Assembly: GCA_964242215.1 (NCBI GenBank)
Contig: CAXTCJ010000011.1
Location: forward strand, 14,887 to 78,886
Length of the DNA stretch: 64,000 nucleotides
Source: LMUY01 sp964242215
Lineage (GTDB): Bacteria; Pseudomonadota; Alphaproteobacteria; Acetobacterales; Acetobacteraceae
Direction: 5' to 3'
Part shown: positions 39,800-48,041 of the stretch, one piece after another
How the letters are laid out: every line of letters begins with the position of its first letter
How positions within the stretch are numbered: the first letter of the stretch is position 1
Notes under the pieces: generated by a model
Seen by the model: only the letters and a program-made list of their open reading frames with translations
What the model was told of the DNA's origin: nothing
Databases searched by the model: none
Made by a program: the position numbers and the translations under genes

Positions 39800-41202
39800 T
39801 CGGACAGCAGCGGTGGCGCGAGGTCGAGGCTGTCTGCGGTCGATACCGCCGGGTTGAGCGCTTCGAGGCTTCGGCCCGTGGTGCGTGGGCCGAATGCGAT
39901 GACCATGAACGCCGTCAGCAGCCAGGCGCCGGCGATGTAGCTGAAGACGGAAATGTAGCCGAAGCTCTGATAGATACCGGCGATGATGAAGGCGTTTGCC
40001 ACGTTGGCGATCCGACCGGCGCCGTAGGTCAGGCCTGTGGCGCTGTTGCGCATGCTGGTTGGAAACTGCTCGGGCGTGTAGGCATACAGCAGTGTCGCGA
40101 ATGTCTGCACCAGCATGCCGACCATGAAGCCGAAGCCAACGATCAGCGGTGGCTCGAACGACAGGCCGTAGAACAAGCCGCATACGGCGACGGCGAGCGC
40201 CACGACGGCCAAAGTGTATTTGCGCTCGAAGCGGTCGGCGATGAATACGGCGATCAATGCTCCGAGTGGTGCCCCGATATTGATCAGGGAGAAGTAGGTC
40301 AGACTGCGTACCAGCGTGATGCCGTGCTGCACGAGCAGGGTCGGCACCCACGCTTCGAAGCCGTAGAACCCGATCGTCTGCAGCAGCCAGATCGCACAGA
40401 GCACAAGCGTGCGGCGTCGGTAGACCGGGTTGAACATCGCACTCCACGGCTCGCGTCGTTCCGCCGGGCGCGCGAAGACGAGCGGGGGCGGTAGCGGGCC
40501 GTGTTGCGCTTCAACCTCCGCCTCCATCCGGGACAGGATTGCGTCCGCCTCCTTCGTCCGGCCCATCCGCTCCAGCCAGCGAGGGGATTCCGGCAGGAAA
40601 GGGATGACCACGAGGAAACCGAGTCCGAGTGCGCCCCAGATGAAAACCCAGCGCCACCCGTCGGCGCCGTATGGCACGACAAGGCGCGCGACGAGGTTGG
40701 TGATGGGGATGGCCGCCAGGTTGATCACCATCGCTCCGGACTGCCAACTGCCCCGTGATTTGGCCGGGAACAGCTCGGACATGTACGTCATCGCCGTCAC
40801 CATACCGGCCGAGATGCCGACGCCCGTGATCACGCGTGTGATGAACATCCATGTCGGGTCGGGTACCGCTGCCGTGCATAGCGAGCCCAGCGAGGCGATC
40901 AGCACGTAAGTGAGCAGCGACCAACGCCGACCGATCCGGTCCGATATCACACCGCCCAGTGTCGCCCCGACAAACATGCCGATGAAGCTGGCCGACGTGA
41001 TGAATGCAATCTGGTTGATCGACATGCCCCAGCTATGGATCAGGGCCGGGGCCGCCGAGGGAAAGCTGTTGATGTCGCAACTGTCAAAGAATAGTGGCAG
41101 GGCAAAGAACAGCATCAGCTTGCGATGCATGGTCGAGTTGGGGAGCCGGTCGATCCGGGCCGCGATCAGTCCGCCACCACTGTCTGCCGAGACCATTGCC
41201 AT
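39796..41202 (-). CDS. MFS transporter (sugar/organic acid:H+ symporter)
   Basis: A 468-residue carrier with twelve predicted helices. GGVISDRIGRRWSLL and the intracellular motif PESPRWLERMGR after helix 6 are hallmarks of the sugar-porter/AAHS subfamilies, and IADRFERKYTL is the second-half repeat. The N-terminal half contains FFDSCDINSFPSAAPAL in helix 1, like aromatic-acid/carboxylate symporters. GGAGG eight bases upstream fixes the ATG at 41202. First gene of the unit MFS, PrpD copy 2, PrpD copy 1, small frame, lyase; it likely imports their substrate. Confidence 0.87.
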   Translation of the reverse strand: MAMVSADSGGGLIAARIDRLPNSTMHRKLMLFFALPLFFDSCDINSFPSAAPALIHSWGMSINQIAFITSASFIGMFVGATLGGVISDRIGRRWSLLTYVLIASLGSLCTAAVPDPTWMFITRVITGVGISAGMVTAMTYMSELFPAKSRGSWQSGAMVINLAAIPITNLVARLVVPYGADGWRWVFIWGALGLGFLVVIPFLPESPRWLERMGRTKEADAILSRMEAEVEAQHGPLPPPLVFARPAERREPWSAMFNPVYRRRTLVLCAIWLLQTIGFYGFEAWVPTLLVQHGITLVRSLTYFSLINIGAPLGALIAVFIADRFERKYTLAVVALAVAVCGLFYGLSFEPPLIVGFGFMVGMLVQTFATLLYAYTPEQFPTSMRNSATGLTYGAGRIANVANAFIIAGIYQSFGYISVFSYIAGAWLLTAFMVIAFGPRTTGRSLEALNPAVSTADSLDLAPPLLSE

Positions 41203-41251
41203 CGATCACCCCTCCGAAACCGTGCCGTTCTGTCGCGGCTTTAGTGACCTG

Positions 41252-41294
41252 GCTTATACTGGACATAAGCGATAGCTTGTCAAATGATTTTGAC
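41252..41294 (-). promoter_or_regulatory. Leftward promoter with two overlapping palindromes
   Basis: On the minus strand a perfect TTGACA (41283-41278) and TATAAG (41258-41253) with a 19-bp spacer form a promoter for the MFS gene. The -35 lies in the palindrome GTCAAA-TGAT-TTTGAC (41279-41294), and the -10 in GCTTAT-ACTGGAC-ATAAGC (41252-41270). The second dyad shares half-sites with 34967-34984. Two operators on one promoter suggest two regulators or activator plus repressor control. Confidence 0.6.
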
Positions 41295-41525
41295 CGGGGG
41301 ATAGCCGGCCAAAATGGCTCGGCCGCATCGTGTCTCTGATCCTGGATAGCGAGCTTGGCCACGACCCGTAACGGCCGTCGCAACGGCGTCGTGCGAACAG
41401 GCTCGAGTGCATCATATGCGGCATGGCTGTGGAGTAGCCGCACACCAGCCCGTCGCCGTCGCGCCGCTCTAGTCCGCCGGCTCGCGCCGATCTTGGGCCT
41501 TACGTCTTGCCCAATTCGGCAAACC
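41295..41525. other. Non-coding stretch between acyl-CoA ligase and MFS promoter
   Basis: No supportable gene. A bulged inverted repeat, CACGAC (41359-41364) with GTCGTG (41387-41392), might end transcription. Short frames across it have no family resemblance and unlikely composition. Confidence 0.4.
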
Positions 41526-43145
41526 CTATGTCGGTCGTGTTTGTGAACCGATATGACCCGGCGAAGCCGCTTCAGAGCCATTGCGAAGTGCGCGGCGCAT
41601 GATCTTGCCGGTCGGCGTCTTTGGCAGGTCGGCCACGATCTCGACCAAACGCGGGTATTTATAGGCCGCCATCCGCTCCCGGCAGAAAGCGACCAGTTCG
41701 GCCGGTTCTACCGCGTGCCCGGATTTCAGGCTCACCACCGCCTTCACCGTCTCGCCGCGATAGGCATCGGGCACGCCGATCACGGCCGCCTCGCGGACCG
41801 CCGGGTGCATGTAGAGCACGTCCTCCACGTCGCGGGGCCAGACCTTGTAGCCGGATGCGCTGATCATGTCTTTCTTGCGGTCGATCAGGAACACCCAGCC
41901 ATCGGCATCGACGAACCCGACATCGCCGCTGCGTAGCCCGGCCGGCGTCAGCGCTGCCTGCGTTTCCGCGGGCTTGTTCCAGTAGCCGGAGGTCAGGCTC
42001 GGCGACGCCAAAATCAGCTCGCCAACCTCCCCCGCCGGAAGCACCATCCCGTCTTCGCCCACGACGGTGATGGTGAGGCCCGGCATCGCTTTGCCGATCG
42101 ACAGGGCCTGGCTCGCCGTGTCGACACGGGACAGCTCGTCCGGCGGAGTGATGATCACCGGCGCATTGGTCTCCGTCATGCCGAAACCGTTGCGGATCGG
42201 CTTGCCGAATTGAGTCTCGAACTGCACGACGACACTGGCCGGAACCGGCGCCCCGCCGGAGTAGACGAGACGCATCGGGGCGAAGCGGTCGGGTGCGGCA
42301 TCCGGGTGGTTCATCATGGCGACGTAGGCGGTGATGGCACCGATGCCGAAGGCCGGGCGGTGCTCGGTGATACAGTCCATCATAACGCCGGGCTCGAAGC
42401 GATAGGAGAGGATCAGCGGCGCGGCCATGACGAAGGCGCTCAACACCTGGCAGACCAGCCCCGTGATGTGGAACAGCGGTGCCAGGCCGAGAATGGGCTC
42501 GCCCTGCACCAGGCCGAGTGTGCTGCACATGGCGGTGGCGGAGTGCATGGCGGCGGCGTGAGTGCTGATGGAACCCTTGGGCAGTCCCGTGGTGCCGGAT
42601 GTGTAGACGATGAAGGCGAGGTCTTCCGGCGAGGCCAGCAGGGTAGGGACGCTACCGCCTGCCGCGAGGATCAAGTCCAGACGATGGGGGCCGGGCCGGG
42701 CGGCCTCATGGGCGGCGAACAGCCGCGGATCGTTCCTCGACTGGAAATCCTGCGCGGACGTGGTCACGATCAGCGCCGGCTTTTCGGGCAGGCCGTCGAC
42801 CACGTCGTGGAACAGAGTGTCCTGGCAGAGCATTGCCCGGGGGGTGCAGTCGGCCAGCAGCATCGTGAGTTCGCGTTGGCGGTTCATCGGGTTGACCGGC
42901 ACGGGTACGGCGCCGGCCTTCCATCCTGCCAACAGGCCGATGATGAAACCCGGCATGTTCTGCAGATAGAGCGCCAGCCGATCCCCGGCCCGAACCCCGC
43001 CGGCGAGCAGCCTTGCCGCCAGAGCGTCGCTGGCCTGGTCCAACGCGCGGTAGCTGAGGCTGCCGTCGAAATACCGGATTGCAGCGCCTTCGGGCCGAGA
43101 CTGGACGGCGGCACGGAAAGCATCCAGTGCGTTGGATGGGGTCAT
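41526..43145 (-). CDS. AMP-binding acyl-CoA synthetase
   Basis: A 539-residue ANL enzyme. P-loop FIVYTSGTTGLPKGSISTH, A5 motif NGFGMTETNAP, hinge and A8 stretch RSGDVGFVDADGWVFLIDRK with KDMISASGYKVWPRDVE, and C-terminal Lys in LPKTPTGKIMRRALR are complete. It forms the CoA thioester of a carboxylic acid; this type is close to long-chain and aryl-acyl-CoA ligases. Start at 43145 is an ATGA overlap with a 31-codon frame that itself touches the Gfo/Idh stop, which makes it the last gene of the sugar operon starting at 49563, an odd partner for sugar uptake. Confidence 0.88.
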   Translation of the reverse strand: MTPSNALDAFRAAVQSRPEGAAIRYFDGSLSYRALDQASDALAARLLAGGVRAGDRLALYLQNMPGFIIGLLAGWKAGAVPVPVNPMNRQRELTMLLADCTPRAMLCQDTLFHDVVDGLPEKPALIVTTSAQDFQSRNDPRLFAAHEAARPGPHRLDLILAAGGSVPTLLASPEDLAFIVYTSGTTGLPKGSISTHAAAMHSATAMCSTLGLVQGEPILGLAPLFHITGLVCQVLSAFVMAAPLILSYRFEPGVMMDCITEHRPAFGIGAITAYVAMMNHPDAAPDRFAPMRLVYSGGAPVPASVVVQFETQFGKPIRNGFGMTETNAPVIITPPDELSRVDTASQALSIGKAMPGLTITVVGEDGMVLPAGEVGELILASPSLTSGYWNKPAETQAALTPAGLRSGDVGFVDADGWVFLIDRKKDMISASGYKVWPRDVEDVLYMHPAVREAAVIGVPDAYRGETVKAVVSLKSGHAVEPAELVAFCRERMAAYKYPRLVEIVADLPKTPTGKIMRRALRNGSEAASPGHIGSQTRPT

Positions 43146-43237
43146 TGCGTGAAAATCCCTGTTGTCTCGCCGAGTTCGTCCGCGTTCATTCCCAGCCCCA
43201 AGTTCTGGCGCAACTCCAGGTTCTGGCGCAGCTCCAC
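43142..43237 (-). CDS. 31-residue frame coupled on both sides, with an internal 18-nt tandem repeat
   Basis: GTG at 43237 overlaps the TAG stop of the Gfo/Idh gene (TAGTG), and its own TGA overlaps the ligase ATG. The peptide starts MELRQNLELRQNLGLGMNAD, where LELRQN is encoded twice by a near-exact 18-nt tandem repeat. I do not recognise it. It may be a true small protein, a translational bridge, or the frameshifted tail of a lost gene. There is no clear ribosome site of its own. Confidence 0.4.
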   Translation of the reverse strand: MELRQNLELRQNLGLGMNADELGETTGIFTQ

Positions 43238-44250
43238 TAGACTGGTTCCGTACGGCCCGTGTCGGCGGAGCGGATGGCCGCTTCCAGCACCCGCATCGCG
43301 CGCACGCCGTCCGCGATGTCCGGTGCGTCCGAAGGCTCGCCCTTCACCCGGTTGAGGAACGCGGATAGCAGCGCATGGTAGCCCTTGTGGTCCTCGTTGG
43401 CGGCAGCGGTCTGGTTCGGCTCCCACACCAGCGCGTCCTGCGCCGGGTCGAGCGTGGCGGCCGGGTCGCCAGCCTTGAAGCCGGGGGAGCGGTAGAAGCG
43501 CACCTCGTGAACGTTGCGGATCTCGACGCGTTTATGGTCGCCCATCACCTGCCACCATTCCATCGGCGTGCCGCGGGACTGGTGGGTTCCCACCACCACG
43601 GTCGCCAAGGCGCCGGACGCGAAGCCGTAGCCGATGTGGAGCAGCAGCTTGCCGGGCTCCATCTCGAACCGCCGCGTGGTCACGTCGCGGACGGGTTGGC
43701 CCATCAGCCAGGGCACCAGATCCATCGCGTGCACGCAGTGGTGCAGCAGAAAGCCGGTGTAGTCCGGGTTGCCAATGAAGTAGCCCGGCGCCGTCATGTA
43801 CTCGCCCAGCAGGCTCGCGCGCACGCCGAACTCCGGCGCGGACAGGATGTTGCCGGCGATCCGGTTGGCGGTGGAGTAGCGCTTCATGAAACCGACCACG
43901 CAGGGCTGGCCGGTGCGGGCCGACACGTCCGCCAATACCTGCGCCTCCTTGGCGGTGGCGGCGGGCGGCTTCTCCATGAACACGGGCAGGCCGCGCTCCA
44001 TGGCGGCGGCGCCAAACCGGGCGTGCACGGCGGGACCCACTGCCATGCCGACCGCGTCGAGGCCCGGGTGCGCCAGCATGGCATCGGCATCCGTGTAGCG
44101 CGCCGTCACGCCGTAGCGATCCCCGACCGACGCCAGCCGCACCGGGTCCGCATCGCACAGCGCGGCGATCTGGACGGGCAAGCGCGAGAGTTGTGGCAGC
44201 AGCATCTCCGCCGCGTGGGTGCCGCAGCCCAACCATCCGATGCGGGTCAC
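43237..44250 (-). CDS. Gfo/Idh/MocA family oxidoreductase
   Basis: A 337-residue NAD(P)-dependent dehydrogenase. RIGWLGCGTHAAEMLLPQ is the Rossmann fold, VFMEKPPAATAKEAQVL carries the family EKP motif (Lys in the active site), and GFLLHHCVHAMDLVPWLMG corresponds to the conserved DxxxH dehydrogenase region (HCVHAMD). It oxidises or reduces a sugar, polyol or inositol derivative. It begins with GTG at 44250, overlapping the isomerase stop. With the TIM-barrel isomerase upstream it forms the usual inositol/keto-sugar pair. Confidence 0.88.
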   Translation of the reverse strand: MTRIGWLGCGTHAAEMLLPQLSRLPVQIAALCDADPVRLASVGDRYGVTARYTDADAMLAHPGLDAVGMAVGPAVHARFGAAAMERGLPVFMEKPPAATAKEAQVLADVSARTGQPCVVGFMKRYSTANRIAGNILSAPEFGVRASLLGEYMTAPGYFIGNPDYTGFLLHHCVHAMDLVPWLMGQPVRDVTTRRFEMEPGKLLLHIGYGFASGALATVVVGTHQSRGTPMEWWQVMGDHKRVEIRNVHEVRFYRSPGFKAGDPAATLDPAQDALVWEPNQTAAANEDHKGYHALLSAFLNRVKGEPSDAPDIADGVRAMRVLEAAIRSADTGRTEPV

Positions 44251-45140
44251 GAGCGCGCCGCCGCATGCAGGGCCGCGCGCAGAAAGGCGCCGCTCTGCCG
44301 CAGATCCTCGTCCTCGTCGTAGGCAGGTGGTTTCCACTGCGCCAGCGGGATCGACAACCCGTGGTGCAGGCGGCGGAACGGCTCCAGCGTGACCACGCCC
44401 GCGTAGCCGATCTCGAACAGCGCCCGGCAGATCGGCGGCCAGTCGATATGGCCGGTGCCTAGGAAGCCGCGATGGTTCTCGTTGGCCTGGAAGTGCATCA
44501 GATGCGGCGCGGCCTGCCGGATGGCTTCGGGCAGGTCGTTCTCCTCCATGTTCATGTGGAACGTGTCCAGCATCACGCCGACCGCCGGGCTGCCGACCAA
44601 CCGGGCCAGGTCGCAGGCTTGGCGGCCGGTGTTGCAGAAATCCGTCTCGAACCGGTTGAGCGGCTCGACTGCTAGGCGGATGCCCTTGGACTCGGCGTAG
44701 GCTCCGCCTTGCTGCAAGCCGTCCACGACCCTGTCGATCCGCTCCTGCCGCTGCGCCGGGTCGAGCGGGCGGGGTGGCCGGCCGGCGAACACCAACGGCG
44801 TGCCGTACAGCGGCCCACCCACCAGCGTGGCGCCACATGCGACGGCCACGTCCACGCACCGCCGCAGATACGCGATGCCGGCCTGGCGTGAGGCTGCGTC
44901 GTCGCTGGCGAGGTCCCGATCCACATTGACCCGCGCCGCCAAATACAATTCCAGCCCGGCCTCGCGCGCCGCGGTGCCGGCTTGCGCCGGGTCGATCTCG
45001 TCATCCTCGGGGACCAGCAGTTCGCAGAAATCCATACCGGCCGCCTTCATCCGGCCGAACAGCGGAAGCTCCGCCGCGGTGATCGGCCGGGCATAGGTCA
45101 TGGAGATGACGCCGATCGGCGGGGCCCAAGGTTTGGTCAT
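44247..45140 (-). CDS. Sugar phosphate isomerase/epimerase family protein (AP endonuclease 2-like TIM barrel)
   Basis: A 297-residue TIM-barrel protein of the IolE/IolI/hydroxypyruvate isomerase family. Metal site residues lie in LAVEPLNRFETDFCNT (Glu), VGVMLDTFHMNMEE (Asp, His), LMHFQANENHRG (His) and VVTLEPF (Glu). ATG at 45140 is chosen over 45146 because AAAGGA is well placed for it; 45146 would overlap the permease stop. Expected to epimerise or isomerise a keto sugar delivered by the adjacent importer. Confidence 0.85.
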   Translation of the reverse strand: MTKPWAPPIGVISMTYARPITAAELPLFGRMKAAGMDFCELLVPEDDEIDPAQAGTAAREAGLELYLAARVNVDRDLASDDAASRQAGIAYLRRCVDVAVACGATLVGGPLYGTPLVFAGRPPRPLDPAQRQERIDRVVDGLQQGGAYAESKGIRLAVEPLNRFETDFCNTGRQACDLARLVGSPAVGVMLDTFHMNMEENDLPEAIRQAAPHLMHFQANENHRGFLGTGHIDWPPICRALFEIGYAGVVTLEPFRRLHHGLSIPLAQWKPPAYDEDEDLRQSGAFLRAALHAAARS

Positions 45141-45142
45141 GG

Positions 45143-45970
45143 TCATCCTTTCACGGCGCCGCCGGTCATGCCACCGACCAAGCGCCCTTGCGTTAACAGG
45201 AATAGGATCGTGGCCGGCAGAGCAACGAGCGTGCCGCCAGCCATCAGCAGGCCCCACTGGATCTGGTTCTCGCCAATGAAGCTCTGCAGGGCAACGGTGA
45301 CGGTCCGGACGTGCTGCCCGGCGAGCATCAGGGCGAACAGGTATTCGTTCCACGAACTGATAAAGAGGTAGATGCCCGTCGCCACCAGGCCTGGCAGCGT
45401 CAATGGTAAGATCACGAGCCGCATGATCTGCCAGCGTGTGGCGCCGTCGATGGCGGCGGCGGCGTCCAGCTCCGCCGGAATGCTGTCGACGTAGCTGGTC
45501 ATCAGCCAGATCGCGAACGGCAGGGTGAACGTCGCGTGCCCGGCGATTAGTGCGAAGTAGGTGTCCAGAAGGCCGAACTGCCGGAACAAGACGAATAGCG
45601 GCAGGATCAGCAACACCACCGGGAACATGTTCACCGCCAGGAATTGCACCAGCAGTGCGTCCCGCCCCGGGAAACGGAACCGGGAGAACGCGTAGGCCGC
45701 CGGCAGCGACAGCAGCAGGCCGAGCGCCACCGCGCCCGCCGCTACCACAAGGCTGTCCCTAAGGTTGCCGGCGAAGGAGGTGCGGGCCAAGAGCTCGATA
45801 TGGTTGGCGAGCGTGAGCGTGTCGGGCCAGATGTGCACGGGCGACTGCGTGAGATCCTGCTCCGGCCGGAACGACGACAGCACCATCCAAAGCCACGGCA
45901 CCAATGCGAACAGCAGGATGGCGCCGACGGGAAGGTCCGTGCCCAGCACCCGGCGAAGGCGCTTGTTCAT
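45143..45970 (-). CDS. Carbohydrate ABC transporter permease (MalG/UgpE type)
   Basis: A 275-residue CUT1-type inner-membrane permease with six helices. PWLWMVLSSFRPEQDLTQSP, the EAA loop ELDAAAAIDGATRWQIMRLV and the C-terminal WNEYLFALMLAG are characteristic. Starts at 45970 in ATGA overlap with the other permease. The importer lacks an ATP-binding gene in the operon, so it must borrow an ATPase encoded elsewhere. Confidence 0.92.
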   Translation of the reverse strand: MNKRLRRVLGTDLPVGAILLFALVPWLWMVLSSFRPEQDLTQSPVHIWPDTLTLANHIELLARTSFAGNLRDSLVVAAGAVALGLLLSLPAAYAFSRFRFPGRDALLVQFLAVNMFPVVLLILPLFVLFRQFGLLDTYFALIAGHATFTLPFAIWLMTSYVDSIPAELDAAAAIDGATRWQIMRLVILPLTLPGLVATGIYLFISSWNEYLFALMLAGQHVRTVTVALQSFIGENQIQWGLLMAGGTLVALPATILFLLTQGRLVGGMTGGAVKG

Positions 45971-46833
45971 GCCGCCCTGCGCTGGAGCAGGTAAGCGATC
46001 ACCACGCCCAGCAACAGAACGGCCAGTATGACGGCGAGCGCCGAACCCTGGCCGTAATTGCCACCCGACCACGCGGTCAGGAAGGCGTGCAGCGGCAACG
46101 TCTGCGTCGCGGTGCCTGGGCCACCGCCCGTCATCACCAGTATCAGGTCCAGCGAGTTCGCCACCCAGATCATGCGCAGCAACAGGGCTGTGGTCATCAC
46201 ACCGAGCAGGCCGGGCAGCGTCACGTTGCGGAACTGCGACCAGGCGCCGGCGCCGTCCAGCGAGGCCGCCTCGTACAGCTCGGCCGGGATCGCCTGTAGG
46301 CCGGCCAATAGTGTCACGGCGAAAAACGGGAAACCCTGCCAGACGACCGCGAGGATCACGGCGGCCAGCGCCGTGCCAGGTTGCGACAGCCAAGCCACCG
46401 GCTCCGACAGCAGATGCAGCCGCACGCCCACGGTGTTCACCAGGCCCAAATTGAAGTCGAGCATCCAGGTCCAGATCAGCCCGATGATCACGGATGGCAG
46501 CGCCCAGGGCACCACCATCAGCGCCCGCGCCAGTCCGCGCCAGGCGAAGCGGCGGTTCAGCAGCAGCGCGGTGGCGAGCCCCAACGCGAACTGCAACCCG
46601 ACGGATACGATCACCCACACCAATGAGAGCCCGAGGCTGCTCCAGAACACCGGGTCGGCCAACGCGCGGGTGTAGTTGGCCAGGCCCACGAACGGCCGCA
46701 GCCTGGGGCGGAACAGCACCACGTCGTGCAGGGACATCCACACCGTCTGCATCGCCGGGATCAGCACCAGCGCCGCCGTGATAAGCAGCGCCGGCGCCAG
46801 CAGCAGCCATGGAGTGGCGGCGTCCCGCCTCAT
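45967..46833 (-). CDS. Carbohydrate ABC transporter permease (MalF/UgpA type)
   Basis: A 288-residue CUT1 permease. FVGLANYTRALADPVFWSSL after helix 1, ELYEAASLDGAGAWSQFRNV as EAA loop, and VMTGGGPGTATQTLPLHAF are typical UgpA/MalF features. Starts at 46833 in ATGA overlap with the binding protein. It forms the heterodimer with the downstream permease. Confidence 0.92.
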   Translation of the reverse strand: MRRDAATPWLLLAPALLITAALVLIPAMQTVWMSLHDVVLFRPRLRPFVGLANYTRALADPVFWSSLGLSLVWVIVSVGLQFALGLATALLLNRRFAWRGLARALMVVPWALPSVIIGLIWTWMLDFNLGLVNTVGVRLHLLSEPVAWLSQPGTALAAVILAVVWQGFPFFAVTLLAGLQAIPAELYEAASLDGAGAWSQFRNVTLPGLLGVMTTALLLRMIWVANSLDLILVMTGGGPGTATQTLPLHAFLTAWSGGNYGQGSALAVILAVLLLGVVIAYLLQRRAA

Positions 46834-48041
46834 GCGAAATACAGGGTCTCGAACGTCTTCATCATGTCGTCCGGCGAGACCTGCCCTAGCAGGGCTTTCT
46901 GCGTGGTTTGCGGCCACACCGTGCGGGTGAAGTCGGCCGTCTGGGTGGTGGGCGGCAGCACATGGGCGATCGGCAAGGATTGCGCGGACGCGTCGAGGAA
47001 GCGGCGCGGCTGTTCGGACCAATTGGCCATGCCGGAATTGGTGACGGGCAACTGGGCGGACAATTTGGCGAAGATTGCATTGTTTGCGCCGGTAGACAGG
47101 AACGACACCCATTTCCAAGCCGCGTCCGGGTTGGCGCTGGCGGAGAACACGGCGCTGGAGCCATCACCATAGGTGGTCCACGGGTCATTGCCGGGGCTGC
47201 GCGGGACAGGGATCGCGGTGATCTTGTCGCCCAAAGCGGCATTGAGGTCGTTGGCCGATCCGATATGGTGGATCGTCATCGCGGTCCGGCCCGCCTTCAT
47301 GTTGTTGATGGTCTGCACGAAACCGTCCGTCGGCGCGGAGGGCGGGGCCACGTGGTGGGCGCGATACAGGTCGATGAACCAGCGATTGGCCGCCAGCGCC
47401 GCCGGGCTGACGAGGCCGCCCTTGATCAGCTTTGCCCCGCCGCCGAGCACGAAGGTCGCCCAGAAATCGTGCCCGCCGGATCCGCCGCGCAGTCCGAACC
47501 CCCAGTGGTCGGCGCCTGTCAGCGTCTGCGCGCCGGACAAAAAGCTATCGAAACTCGTGGGCATCGGCAGGCTCTTTGCCCCGAACCAGTCTTGCCGGAC
47601 GTAGAGGTATAGCACCACGTATTGCAGCGGCAGGTAGTACTGCTTGCCGTCCGGCGCGCGGTGCAGCTTCCACAGATCGTCCGAAATATCGCTGCGGCCC
47701 GCCCAGCCGGTGATCCGGCTGTCCAGCGGCAGCAGCGCGTCCATCTCCATCAGCCGCGGCATGTTCTGGAACTTCACCATGGCGGCATCCGGGCCGTTGC
47801 CGGCGATCAGGGCGGTGTAGAGGCGTGTGTCGTAATCGCCGCCGCCGCCCCAAGGGATACTGCTGGCCTGGATCTTGATGCCGGGATTTGCCGCCTCGAA
47901 CGCCGAGATCAGACCGTCCGGAGTCGCCTTCGGGTCGTCGAAATGGTACCACCATTGGACGGTGACGGGCTTCTGCGCCCGGGCGATCGCGGGGGCCGCG
48001 AGGGCGGCGGCCGTTAGGAAGCTGCGCCGGCTGAATTCCAT
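46830..48041 (-). CDS. Sugar ABC transporter substrate-binding protein (family 1)
   Basis: A 403-residue periplasmic protein. MEFSRRSFLTAAALAAPAIA is a Tat signal peptide with the SRRSFL motif. The mature part has VQWWYHFDDPKATPDGLISA and FEAANPGIKIQ, GGGGDYDTRLYTALIAGNGP, and DAAWKWVSFLSTG, as in CUT1 binding proteins for glycerol-3-phosphate, disaccharides or sugar acids. It starts inside the end of the esterase gene (28-nt overlap). It supplies substrate to the two downstream permeases. Confidence 0.9.
   Translation of the reverse strand: MEFSRRSFLTAAALAAPAIARAQKPVTVQWWYHFDDPKATPDGLISAFEAANPGIKIQASSIPWGGGGDYDTRLYTALIAGNGPDAAMVKFQNMPRLMEMDALLPLDSRITGWAGRSDISDDLWKLHRAPDGKQYYLPLQYVVLYLYVRQDWFGAKSLPMPTSFDSFLSGAQTLTGADHWGFGLRGGSGGHDFWATFVLGGGAKLIKGGLVSPAALAANRWFIDLYRAHHVAPPSAPTDGFVQTINNMKAGRTAMTIHHIGSANDLNAALGDKITAIPVPRSPGNDPWTTYGDGSSAVFSASANPDAAWKWVSFLSTGANNAIFAKLSAQLPVTNSGMANWSEQPRRFLDASAQSLPIAHVLPPTTQTADFTRTVWPQTTQKALLGQVSPDDMMKTFETLYFA

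Noticed and set aside
41359..41392. Hairpin CACGAC...GTCGTG considered as a terminator
   Set aside because: Bulged stem without T-tract and far from the nearest stop; kept only as a remark in the non-coding entry.
40910..41581. Frames across the MFS upstream region, considered as a small regulator gene
   Set aside because: No helix-turn-helix or other motif; sequence instead shows promoter and palindromes.
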